A stretch of DNA of 27,290 bases from positions 222,675-249,964 of the forward strand of contig RQSC01000030.1 in the NCBI GenBank assembly GCA_013416795.1, read 5' to 3'. This document shows, one piece after another, positions 1-12,400 of the stretch (position 1 is its first letter; every line of letters starts with the position of its first letter). A program made the position numbers and the translations under genes. Below the pieces are notes generated by a model. That model was not told the DNA's origin, made no database searches, and worked only from the letters and a program-made list of their open reading frames with translations. Origin of the DNA: Prasinococcaceae sp. CCMP 1430. Its lineage: Eukaryota > Prasinodermophyta > Palmophyllophyceae > Prasinococcales > Prasinococcaceae.

Positions 1-2
1 GC

Positions 3-338
3 GCAGACGCGTACGCGCCCGCGCAGCGCCAGGCGCCGCGCGGCGCGGCCGCCTCGGCCGCCAACTGGGCGGGTGCGCTCTGCACCTCCGACGGGGCAGC
101 CACGCTGCCGCACCAGCGCGCGCTCACCGCGGGCTACCTCTGCCTCGCCGCTTGCGAGGCGCAGCCCCCCGCAGACGTGCTCTACTCCTTCGGCGCTTCG
201 CCGGATGCCGCCGATGCTGCCGCTGAGGCCGTGTGCGCCTTCGTGCCCAAAGAACCCGCGACGCTCGCCACCGCCAAGGATGGCCGCGTGGCCGCGATGC
301 TCAGCGGCGCGCGTGAGGCCTGTGGGTGCGCCACATGA
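3..338 (+). CDS. 3' end of an unidentified gene (partial, cut by window edge)
   Basis: Reading frame 3 is open from the window edge to a TGA at 336-338 and gives 111 residues. The codons are overwhelmingly G/C in third position and the composition is protein-like (Ala-rich, with Trp, Tyr and Phe), unlike the Arg/Pro/Ser-rich product of the overlapping frame that begins at 73. The peptide contains six cysteines (in LC, YLCLAAC, AVC and EACGC contexts) and ends in GCAT, so a disulphide-bonded extracellular or lumenal domain is possible. No family was recognised. The 5' part lies outside the window. Its stop codon is 92 bp from the stop of the convergent dynein gene, and an AT-rich stretch (about 339-372) between them probably holds both 3' ends. 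Confidence 0.6.
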   Translation, partial: ADAYAPAQRQAPRGAAASAANWAGALCTSDGAATLPHQRALTAGYLCLAACEAQPPADVLYSFGASPDAADAAAEAVCAFVPKEPATLATAKDGRVAAMLSGAREACGCAT

Positions 339-430
339 GAGTGGAATTAGCTAATGTATTAATTTGATTCACTGCGCGCGCGAGCACCCGCGCGCGGCAG
401 GTCTGCGCCTGCCCCCCCCCAGCCGCCTGC
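339..430. other. convergent 3' intergenic spacer
   Basis: Only 92 bp separate the stop codons of the two convergent genes. Positions 339-372 are AT-rich (GAATTAGCTAATGTATTAAT) in a very GC-rich setting, and the rest is a CG run followed by a C-tract. The AT-rich island is the likely 3'-end or polyadenylation region, but no canonical AATAAA is present. Confidence 0.4.
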
Positions 431-3400
431 CTATGAGGTGCTGGCGAGCAGCGCACAGCCTCGCATCACCCAGAAGCTCGCCGGCTGCTCGGTGCGAAGG
501 TCGAACGCCGTGATGTAGTTCAAGCCCGTGCGCTTCTTCACGCGGTACGTTGGCGCCTGGTAGATGCCGGCCGTCTTGCGCTGGTTGGCGAGCACGCCGG
601 TGACGTAGAGGACCGGCAGGCTGGAGTACAGCTTCTTTGGCTCCGAGTCCACCAGCTTGTTCTCCTTGGCGTTCCACCTCGCGCCGTCCAGGTACAGGCC
701 GTAGATATACACGCCCTCCGACGGACCCTCCTTCACCTGCTCGTACTCCTTCGCCGGATGCGTCACCTCCGACGTCATCACCACGTCGTCGAGCGCCCAC
801 TTGTCGGCCGAGTGCTTGCGACTCACCTCCTGCTTCATCGCGGTCAGGAAGCCGCCCGGGTTGAAGAAGCCCGTCATCCAGAAGGCCTTTGGCCTGCCGG
901 CGTTGAGCCACTTGTTGAGCTGGTCGAAGCGCTCGGTGAGGCCCTCGAACCACAGCCCGAGCGACCCGGCGTCCCAGCTCTTGGCGAGCCAGCTCGGCGG
1001 GATACGCGCATCGAAGAGCGCGTTGAGCGAGAGCAGCAGCGGCTCGCTGAGCGCGATGGTGCCGGCGATGGCCAGACGAAGGTCGCTGAGCGTGCCCGCG
1101 GTCAGTTTGATGACCACATTGAGACGGTCGATCTCCTGGCGCAGGTGCACGTTCAGCGGCGCGGTCGCGCCGCCAGAGAGCTTCTTGAGCTTGTCCTTGG
1201 TGTCCTCGCCCTCGAAGGCCGACGGCATCTTCGCCAGCAGGTCCTCGCAGATTTTGTCGACCTGCTCCTCGCGCGTCAGCCCGCCTGCGCCGCCGCCGCT
1301 CTTGGGCATGGTCTCGAGGATGGTGTCCAGCGAGGCCTGCACCTGCAGCGTGCGGTAGGTCAGGTCTGCGTTCGAGTGCAGGCCGTAGAGCTCGGGCGAC
1401 TCGGTGCCCGGCAGCGTGTCGATGTGCTTCTGGTAGAACTCGTGGTCCGCGAACGAGACCACCTCGTACCCCGGGAACAGCACGTGGCCCTTGTTGAGCA
1501 CCTTCTCATGGAAGTAGGCCTCCGCGTACGTGCTCATCAGCAGGCGGTCGTAGTCGTCTGTGATGCGACCGCCGTACTGGATCTCGGACACCATGTAGCG
1601 CACCGTCGACCAGGTGACCACCTCCGATTTCTTCGCCTCCATGTCAGTGAGATGGTTCTGCAGGAACTGCGTGCACGCGCTCAGGTCCGACTGGTTGAAC
1701 TCGTACGGGATGTTCCAGCCGATTGGCCCGAACTTGCGCCTCTCCTGCGTCACCGAGTGCAAGAAGCACTGCACGAAGAGCAGCTGGCGCCACTTCTCGC
1801 TGGCGACGGCGTCGAGCATGTCCTGCGTCACCCACGAGTAGCTGTTGCGCAGGCCGGCCTTGAGGCCAGAGGGCGCCTCGTTGGTCAGCTTGATGCCCAT
1901 CTGCAGCAGGCCGATGGGGAACTGCGGGTGCGGCTCCGCCGTCAGGAAGAGGCGGAAGTTCTCGTGCAGGTCGGTGGCCTTGACCAGGAACTGCTCCACC
2001 TCCTGCAGGTAGCTGAGCCCCAGGTGCGTGTTCTGCAGCAGCACCCACTGGCCCTCCTGCGTGGCCGTCGCGAGGTACTTGCGCGCGATCACCTCCTGGC
2101 CCTGGCCCATCGACACGCCCAACACCTTGATCTTCTTCTTCTTGGCGAGGTCCTCGATGAGTTTGGTCGGATCAGCCCCGGGCGACAGAATGGCGATCAC
2201 CGGCACCTTGGGGGTCGTCTCCTGGAAGACGCCCTCCATGCTGAGCGGCACCGACTCGATAAATCGCGGGCCCAGCGCCTCGGCGATGTAATCGGCCGCG
2301 GCGACGAGCGTGCGGTCCTCACGCCAGGCGCGCACGACCGACATGCGCTCGAACTTGGTGGCCTTCTCCTCGTAATCAGGGATCTTGGCCGCCTCGGGCG
2401 CCTCCGAATCATACCAGAGGCGCCACAGGCCGTCGTTGCGCGCCACCGACTCGCAAATGCCCGAGAAGCTGGGCAGTGCCGACATGGCCACCGTGTTCAG
2501 CCACACGTTGTCGGGGATCCAGTCCTTGGGCTTCTTGCGGCAGTCGGAGATGTTGAGGGCAGACCCCGCCTTCAGGAAGGTACTGAACTCCTCTTGGGAG
2601 AGAACGCCCGCGCTCAGCTGCACGCGGATGGCGAGCATGAGCGCGAAGGTGAGCTTGTGGCGCTCGAAGAGGCCGCGCTGGATGTACAGGTACGCGTGGT
2701 ACGTCAGGTAGTCGATGATGTTGGCGATGCGCTTGGACGGCATCGTCGCGCGCTCCGAGTTGTCGATGGACTGCATGTACAGCTCATTGAACTGGACCAG
2801 CGCGGTCTGGTACATCACGTTGACGCTCGCCCAGTCGGCCACCAGGAAGTACACGAGCGCCGCGCGGTGCGCTACCGGACGGTACTCCTCGCACGCCTCT
2901 GTGATGCGCTTGTTGGTGTCGCTGGCGTTCTGCAGCTTCTCTGAGACCTCCTGCGACGTCGCCTTCGTGTTGGCGAGCACGTCAATGAGCTCGGTGTCGT
3001 CCAGCAGGTTACCCGACGACGACGACAGGCGGAAGAGCAAGTCGTCCTCCAGCTGCTTCACCTTGCGCTTGTAGTTGGTCACCTCCTCGACCAGCTTCAT
3101 GCGCTGCTCCTCCAGGTCCGACTTCTCCTTCAATATCAGCTTGTTGAGAAGCTGGTCCTCCAGGCCTGTGGAGGCGGGCGGGGCAGCGCGGCGGGCGCGC
3201 GTCAGCGAGGGCGCGCGCGATCGCGCGCTCCGGCCCAAAGTGCGCGCGCGGAAGGCTGAGGCCATCCAAACGTACCAGTCAGTGTCACGGTGAAGTCGAT
3301 GACCGTCACCTTCGCCGACAGCTCGGGCGTAAAGTGCGGGTTGGGCAGGCGCGTGGTGAAGAACAAGCTGAACGTCTCCGCGTAGTCGACCTCCTTATCG

Positions 3401-6400
3401 GCGAGCGCGATCTTCCAGCCCTTGCCGCTGCGCACGAAGCGCTTCTCGAGTACGGGGTCGAGCACGGGGTCGACATCCTCCTCGATGTTGGCGCAGAGCA
3501 TCGGCTTGCCGTAAGAAAGACAGTCCTCGAGGTGATTGCGGAACTGGCGCTCGAGGAAGCCCGTCGTTCGCAGCTGGTTCGCCTCCTCCCTCGCCTTAAT
3601 CCACGCGAGGCCCTGACCCTGCGGGTCGATGAGCAGCGGCCACCGCGTGGCGCGCGTCACGAGGATGCCGTTCTGCACCGACAAGTCGTCGTTGGGCAGC
3701 CCCTGGAGCGACCACTCGCCCACCTCGGACTCGGTGGCCAGGAACTTGGTCACCTGCAGGTCCTCGGTCACAGGCACGCCGCGCTTCACGCAATCCGCGT
3801 AGAAGTCGCGCGTGAGCAGCGTACTGCGGAATTCCTTGTTGAAGGGGCCCGCGTACGACACGAAGGCGCTCGCGATGGCCGAGTCGCCGGTGAGGCGCGA
3901 GATTTGGGACTCGAACGCCGCGCTCTGCTCCGTCCAGCGCACCTTCTCGCCCGCCAGCGCGCTGATGAGCGAGTTTGCGCTGTCCATCTTCTTCTGCGTG
4001 GCGAGGGCGTCATCCTCCAGGCGCTGCTTCTCGCGCATGGCCTTGTCGAAGCTGGCCTGCATCTCGTCCAGCTCGTCCTGCACCGCCTTCATCTTGGTCT
4101 CCGCCTCATCGAGCTGGCCCTGCGCAATCTTGAGCTCCGCCTCGGACTCGCGCAGCTTGATGATCTTGGGCTCGACGTCCTTGGCGACGAAGTGGTACGT
4201 CGACATGGCGCTCGCCCAGTTACACAGGCCGGCGACGTTGCCCGAGGCCTTCTTGGCAGCCTCGAAGTTGAAGTCGGGCGCCATAAAGTACGGCTCGAGC
4301 AGTTCGCACGTCTCGTCGTTGATCTGCTCCTTGGGGAAGTTCATCAGGTCCGACAGGAACGACGACTTGGACATCATCGTCGCGGACTCGGCGTAGTTCG
4401 CGTCGATCACCTGGTTGCCCTTGACGTCGATGTAGGCCACGGGCAGCACCTTGCGCATCGACAGCACCAGCACCGCGTCGAAAATGCGCTTGACCACGTC
4501 GGGCGGGTTCTTGAGCTGCTTGAGCGTGCCGATGTCCTTCTGGGTGATCGACGAGAGTGCCGCCACAGCGGCCTCAAGCGCAGGCTTGGCGGCCGCCAGG
4601 TCACGCTCGGCGTCGGCCTTGACCGCGCCGATCTCCTCGGCTTGCTCCTGGCACGCGTTCTTCACCTTGGTCACCTTGGCCTTCTCCTTCTCTGCGATGG
4701 CCGTCTTGGCCGAGATCTCCTTGAGCAACTCGGCCGACACGGCCTGCGCCTCCGCGAGCTCGGTGTTCTTGATGGCGAGCTCCTTCTTCATCACGTCGAC
4801 GTCCGCTGTCGCCTGCACCATCTTCTCGAGGCCCGAGTTGATCGCGGTGGCCAGCTCGTTGACCTCCTTGAGCTTGGCAGAGTACAGCGACTTGTACCCG
4901 TTGATGAAGCTCAGGTACGACTTGGGCGTCACGTACACATGGCGGCGGAACGCCTGCAGGTACTCGTCGCACGCGGCGGTCACGAACGAGTGCACCGAGC
5001 CCATGTGGTTGACGAGCTCGGCCTTGACCTCTGGCGTGACGGCCTCGGCCATCTCGAAGTCGCCGATGAATTTGTTGGCGACGGCGGTGAGCGCGTCGAG
5101 CGGCCACGGAAGGAACCAGTCGATAGTGCACCCGTTGATGAGCCCCGGGAACTGCTGGGCGCGGCGTGCAAACTTGTCGCCGACCGGCGAGAAGCACAGC
5201 ATGACGTGCAGGTTGGCGCGCACGCGCTGGAAGAAGAAGTCCAGCAGATTGTCGTACGAGTCCACAAAGGACGGGCCAAGCTCCTTCTTGGCGATCGGGC
5301 GCATGTCGTTCACCTGGCTGTCGATCTCCTCCTTGGAGAAGAGGCCGGCGACCTGGCCGGTCATCAGGAACTGGTTGAGGTACTCGAGGAAGGCCTCCTC
5401 CTTGATCTCGGCGTCGGTGAAGATCCAGCACACCTTCTTCCCCTTGTGGCCCGCAGTCTTGTACAGCGCGCGGATGTCGTCGAAGAGGTTGGCCGTGTTG
5501 TAGGTCTTCGTAATGGTCACCTGGAAGGTCTCCGCGCCTCCGACGTGCGACGCCAACTTTGTGAGGCTTTGCTTGCCCGAGCCGCCGACGCCCACTAGGA
5601 GGCCGTTGCCGCCGTCCATGGCCAGCACGCGCACGATGCGGCACATGTGCTCAAGCGCGTCGCGGAAGAGCACAAGGTCGAGCTTGTTGACCTTGGACGC
5701 CGCGTTGAACGCCGCCTGGCGCTCATCGACGATCGCCTTGAGCGAGTCGAGGTCCGTGCACGCCTCGTAGAAGCTCGGGTTGGCATCGATCGTCTCGCCG
5801 GTCTCCTCGTCCACCACGGGCGGGCGCAAGAAGTCAACGAAGTAGTTGGGCTCGCTCGTCTCGGCGGCGAGCTCGCCGCCCCACGCGCCCTTCGTGAGCG
5901 ACGCAATCGTCTCGTCAAACCAGGCCTTGTCCGCCTTGGACGAAAGCTTGTCCGAGAACGTCCGCGCGCATTCGTGGCGCCAGAGCGACACAAGGTAGCC
6001 CGCTGGCGTGGTCACCTGGGCGCCGAAGCCGGCCGAGGTGTCCGCGCCCGTGCGGAAGCGGTCGCGCGTGGCCAGGATGACGCCCTGGAAGACGCGCGAC
6101 AGCTCGCGCATGCTGAAGATGTAGTGAAAGCACGCCGGCGTGGGGAGCATGCGCGCCTGCACCTTCTTCCAGAGGTCGATGGTCGTCGGCACGAGGAGCG
6201 CCGACGCCTCCACGACCGCCGCGTCGAAGACGTCGGCGGCGAAGCGGCCGGCGACAAGCGAACCGTAGATGTTGTTGATGGAGTCCACCGACGGCGCGGG
6301 CACATTGAACATCGCGAACTGGCGCTTGAGGCGATTGGGGATGTCGTTCTTGCCGCCGCCTGGCGAGTTCATCGCCGCCACGTACAGCACGTCCACGATC

Positions 6401-9400
6401 ATCTTCATGTCGCCGGGCTTCTCGAGGTTGTAGATTCCACCCTCGGCGAGCAGCTGGCGCACGATCTCGTTGGTCACCTGGTCGCCCCACTCGTTGATGG
6501 TGGGCAGCGCGATGTCGTCCACGAAGACGGTCATCTTCTTGCCGCCTCCCGGGCCAAACGTGCGGCCCTGTCGCTTCTCCACCGCGCTCTCCACGCTCTT
6601 CTGGAAGATGTACGGCGTGGTGAGGCTCGAGAAGGTCATCGACTTCGACGTCATGCGATCTCGGTCCTGTGCGCCGAGGAACGAGTTGATGATGCTCGTC
6701 TTGCCCGTGCCCGGGCCGCCGCAGAGCAGCGCGCTGCCGCGCGTGGCCGCCACGAGCGCGAGCAAACGCTCAGTCCGCGTGCTGTCGAGAGTGGGGATGG
6801 TAAACGAGGAGTACTTGGGGGTTTCCTCCTGCAGCGGATACTCCCAGCGGGCCACCTGGTCGCGCCAGTGCGACCACGTGGAGTCCTCCTCTTTGACGAA
6901 GAACTCGAAGATCGTGTCGGTACCCTCGGTGCCGGCGTCGGGCATGTTGTCGGTGAGCTCGCGCAGCTTGGCGTCGAAGCGCGGGCGGTCCGCGAGATCG
7001 AGCAGGCCACCGAGCGCCCAGGTGGCCGCGTACAGAAAGAGGCGCTCGTAGTGGCCCTCGCTGTACACCTCGCCGGCCTCCTCGGCGTCGGCGAGCAGCG
7101 CGGTGAGCAGGCGCGTGAGCGTCGCCGTGAGGCAAACTTCCTGCGTGCGCATGACCGGCTTCGCCTCCAGGCGCAGGAACCTCAACAGCTCATCGACGTA
7201 CTTGTCGAAGGCGGGCGCGAGAAGCTCACGCTCCGCCGCGCGGCGCGTGGCGAGCCAGCTGTCGACGGGCGGCCGCCAGCCGAGCTCCACATCGCTCACA
7301 TATATGATGCCCGCGCGGGAGACGGTCGCCGGCGACGCGTTGTTCAGGTTTTCTGGTTCGAAGAACGCCTTCATGTTGGGCATGAGCATCTGAATGCGAT
7401 CGCCGTTCGCCAGCGTGAGCACCTTGTTGTCGTCAAGCACGGTGTTGAGGTTCTCAATCCAGATGGCGTCAACGGGACCGTCGAGGACGATCCAGGTGTA
7501 GTGCTGCTTCGCCTTGGCCGCCTTGCGCCACAGCACGGAGAAGACGCCGTCGGTCCAGTCGCCGGTCGACGCGTCGAGCCGCCCGAACATTTGGGGCGCC
7601 GTGATGGCCTTGGGGTTCATCCGCCACACGACATGCTTGGGGCCCACCTCGGACAGCGCGCCGGCGAGGCACTCGTAGATGGTCGTCTTGCCGCCGCCGG
7701 TGGGCCCGACGAGCATGATGCCGTGGCGCACCTGATAGGTCTCGTACAGCTGCACGCACTTGGCGAACCACGAAGGGTGGTCCTGCAGGCCGCGATCGGC
7801 GATCTGCTTCTTGAGCGCTGCCTCGACCTCCGGGAAGGCCGCCTTCTCGGCCTTGATGCCCGGGAAGAGGTCGCCGATGAGCGACAGGAAGAGCGGCACG
7901 TCCTCGGCGACGTACTTGGACAGGTTCATATCGCGCAGTGTGCGCATCACCAGCAGCGTCTCCGAGAGCTCCGGGTTGGCGCGTTCGGACGAGCCCATCG
8001 TGCGCAGCACCGACAGGATGTTGCGCAGGCCGAAATCATAGTGGCGCTGCTTGGAGAGCTGCTCCTCGCACAGCGCGTATAGCACAAAGAACTTCTTTGC
8101 GAGCATCTCGTTCTCCTGATAGCCGCACGCCGCCAGCTTGACCTTCATGATCGTCTGACGGTTGGGCACCATCATCATGCAGCCACGGAAGAGAGACTTG
8201 AGGTTCTCGGGAAGCTCCTGGCGGCCAGCGTACCCTGGGTTCATCGTGATGAAGTACCCCACGCGAGGGTCCAGCGAAACGACCGAGCCGTCGGTGAAGA
8301 CGAATTGCGACTTGCGCTCGCGGATCGCGCTCAGCACGCAGAAGACCTGCTGTGCGCACACCGACAACACGTCCAGGTTGATGCGGTTGAACTCGTCGAA
8401 GCAGCCCCACAGGCCCGACTGCGCGAGGCCGCGGTAGATCTTGCCCATGCCGATGTAGTCCATCTGGTCACTGCAGTTGAAGACCACCACGTACTTGCCC
8501 AGCGTGGCGCCCATGTCCTGCACGTGTGCGCGTGTGCAAACGTCCACACGTGTGCGTGTGTGTGCAAGTGTGCACTTCTGCGTTAGAGCTCCAATACATG
8601 CGGGCGCGCGCGCACACGCGCACGCTGGTACTCAAATAAGACACACTCTCATCTCGCCTCTCTCGACCTTCCCTGCCACACCACACCACACCACCACACC
8701 ACCACACCACCGCACCACCGCACACCGCACCACACCACACCACCGCTACTCGGCACCTTTGTTGTCTCGGTTTTGCCAGTGCCAGCGGGTCCGGCGGGCG
8801 CGCCGCCGAGGAACATGCCCAGCGCCTGCGATAGCGTCACGTAGCAGCGGTCAGTGAGCGGTGTGATCACTAGCCGCTCCTTCACGCCGAGGTACTCGTA
8901 CGAGTACTCGAAGTCGACGTCGGCCACCGAGATGATCGTGGTGTTTTTGTCCTCGCGCCAGTAGAAGCGCGCCTGCTTGAGCCACTCGAAGTCCGTGGGG
9001 TCCTTCACCTTGTGGTGCACAATCTCCTCGAACGAGTCGCGCTGGTGCACATGCACAGTCACGCACGTCTCAAGGTTTCGGCGGTCGAGCTTGGAGAGGT
9101 CCTTGGTGGTCGCCTCCACCATTTCCCTCAGGATATTGTCCACCTTCCTCAGCGTCTTGTTCATGGCGTTCTTGTCTACCTTGGCGAGCTTGAGTGCCTC
9201 CGTGCAGTCGGCCGTCCACTGGAATTGCACGCCGAGCAGCGCGACCTGCGCGGGCGTCGAAAAGACGAACTCCTCCACGCCCATCTCGTCAACGCGCGTG
9301 CTGGCCGCACGGATGACCTCCTTCATCGTGGCCTGCATGCCCTCCACCACGTTGCCTAGCCAGATTTCGATATTGCCCTGCGCGACCACGGGCTCGCCAA

Positions 9401-12400
9401 AGGGCACCGCCTCGCCCTCCTTGGAGTGCATGACGAGCATCTTGGACTTGTCCGCCTTGTCGAAGGTCACGCTGGCGAGCGAGTCGAACAGGCCAGACTG
9501 GAAGTGCTGCTGCACCGCCTGCGGGTCGCTGCCCATCGACAGGATCTCGAGGAGCGTCGGGTCCGACACGAAGTAGAAGCGCGGGAAGATGGCGCGCTTG
9601 GCCTCCAGGTACGAGTTGAGCGACTTCTGGCACAGCTCGAGCTGCTCCGTGAGGTGCGGCAGCATGTTCTTCAGCTGGTCGTTGCCGTCGCACGTCTGCA
9701 CGACGTTGAGGGTCTCGCGCGCCTGTTCGACGAGCTTGTTGAAGTTCTTGTCGATGGACGCGAAGCGCTTGGCCTCCTGCGGCAGCTGCTTGGCGATGTC
9801 GCCGCCACTGAAGACTGCTTCCATGTACGTCCACGCGGCCTGCACGGATAGCCAGGTCTCGATTATCTCCGAAACGACCGAGAGCTTGATGATCCAGGAG
9901 TCAACCTCCTCCTTGAACGGTGCCGAGTAGCGGTTGGTGGCCATCGAGCCGAGCACCATCTGCGTGTCCTCGAGCTTCTCGATGATCTCGGCAGTGTCGG
10001 CCGCGCGAAGCAGCACGTCGCCGCGATTCTTGTACGCGACGAACACAAACTGGGCGTCGCTCCATTCGTCGCTGATTTCGGCCAGCTTTGACTCGATGGC
10101 TTCCTCCTTGCTGCTGGCGGTAGTCAGCTCGAGGACGTCGTCGGCAAACTTCAGCAAGTCGCAGTCGAGGAGGTTCTGGAGGCGGAACTGGTCCTCGGCC
10201 AGGTTGAGCTGCTTGCCGGTGATGGTCATCATCTGCTGCCAGTGGCGCGAGCGCATGGACTTCGCGCTCAGCTCGGTGAGCAGCGGCAGCAGCTCGAGGA
10301 AGTCGTCGATTTGGTTTTTGCAAACCCTGAACGCCTCCCAATCCTTCAGGCTCTTGGGCAGCTTCTTTGCCTGGGACTGGAAGGCGTTCACCTGATCGGT
10401 CATCTTGTCGATGGCGCCCACAAGGTCGACCCAGAGCATCTCGCCGTAGCCGTCTATGGTCGTAATCACGGTGACAAAGAGGGAGTACAGCTTGTCCAGA
10501 AGCTCAAGCTCTCGCTCCGTCTTCTCAAGCTCGGGGTACTGGGTGACGGGGAGGCCGAAGAGCTCCTCGCCCTGGATGAAGTTGTTCCACTTGTGCTTCT
10601 TGGTGGCGAAGGCGCTCTGGTACTTCTTCAGGCGACCCACGGCCTCCATTGGCGCCAAGCCCGGCACCATCGGGCCGTTGGCCTCGAAGTCGTTGCGGAA
10701 CGTCTTGGCGTCGTTCACGAACGCCTTGACCTCCTTGACGAGCCTGCGCTTGAAGCCCACCTGCAGCCTGCCGAGGTTGTCCGTCACGTCCTGGCTCAGC
10801 TTCTTCAGCTTCTTCCAGCCGTCGCGCAGGTCGGCCACGGCGTCGAGCTCTTCCTTGGGGACGCGCACCTCATAGCGCACAAGCAGGGTGTACATCTCCT
10901 CGATGGGCGATAGTTGCGCGTCGATCTCGGCCTCGCGCTCGCGTACCTCCCTGAGCACGTCCATGACGGTCCTCACGTCCTCCAGGTCCTCCACTTTGTG
11001 GCCGAGCGCCAGCGTTGTGGCACGCATGTACTCCTGGATATTTTTGAGGTCCCCAAGGCCCTGCTGGTGCAGGTTTCGCGCAAACTGCGCCTTCCACGAG
11101 CCCGCCTCCGCCTTGAGCGAGTACTTCATGGGCGTCGTCTCCAGGCTCATGCAGCCGATGTTGTGCACGGGCGAGATGGTCGCAATGTCACGCTCGATTG
11201 CCATGTACTTGTTGAGCTCCACCTCGAACTCCTCTATCGTGGGGTTGGTCTTGATGAAGGCCGAGTACTCCGCTTGCATGTCCGCCCGCCACAGGAAGGA
11301 GTAGCGGTCGAACGACGAGACGTAGCTTTGCACTTCTGCTTTCGTGCTCTCGATGGAGCCCGTGAGCAGCAGCACAACCTTGACAATTTCCTTGTCTGCG
11401 GCGAGCCGGTCGAAGTACGTCGCGCTGCGGTTGCCCACTCCCCACATCTTGAGGTCGGCGCTCGCCTTGAGGACCTTCTTGGCGGTGGAGTTAATAGCCG
11501 CCTGAATGTCGTCCAGGGAGGGATTCATCGAGACGTTGGGCACCGTGAGCTCGATGTCGACGTCAAAGAATGGCCTCTCGACGAACAAAAAGCCGCCCGA
11601 GGCGCGCGAGCCCAGGCGCTTCTTCATGGACTCGAAGCTCGCCTTGGTGGTGGCGAGAAGCGCATTGTACATCAGCTTTGAGTAGTGCACGCGGAAATCG
11701 TTCACGTCGGCCTCATCGAGCACGACTTCGGTGTTCTCGCGCGGGAAGTCGCGGATGAGCGCGATGAGATCATCAACGGCGTTCTCCACTTCGGTGTTGC
11801 GCACGACGAGGCTGTCCGTCTGCTTGCGGATGAATTTGGACTGACGCGCCACAAACTCCTCGAAGGTGAACGACATGTCAGCGGGCAGGTCCACGAGCGC
11901 AGTCTTCGAGATTGCCTTGAGGTTCGACTCAACGCGCGACTCGACCATGTGGTTGATCGACGTCACCAGCTGCTCGAGCTTGGAGAGCCCCGCGTGGATG
12001 CGGTGCAGGTAGCCGTCGATGTTCATCGAGGTCCACGTGAGGATGTACATGCCCGGCTGCAGGCGGCGCTCCAGGTCGTCCAGGTGCGGGCTCAGCAGCG
12101 GACGCGCGACGTCGAGGACCATGCCGACCACGCGCGAGTGCTCAGACAGCGCGTATGTCAGCTGGTTGAAGTAGTGTTTGAACTTGTCCTCCTGAAGCAG
12201 CACCATCCTGGCGCTCTCGGGGATGCCTCCCTCTATGCCCATCCTTTGCAAGTACTTCGCCTCGCGCATGAGCTGCATGATCTCGCGGTCGAAGTTTACC
12301 AGCAGGCGGCCCGTCTCTGGATGGCGCACAATGAGCGTTGCCTGCAGGCCCGCCTTGGACGCCTCGATGGACTCGACCCACGCCTGGTGCCAGAGGGTCT

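Noticed and set aside
73-354. + strand ORF of 93 aa beginning with ATG at 73
   Set aside because: It is Arg/Pro/Ser-rich and out of frame with the GC3-biased frame that ends at 338, which is the better coding candidate.
758-8082. Long + strand ORFs (728, 754 and 811 aa) opposite the dynein gene
   Set aside because: They are antisense shadows of high-GC dynein codons, rich in Arg, Leu, His and Val, and the - strand carries unmistakable dynein motifs.
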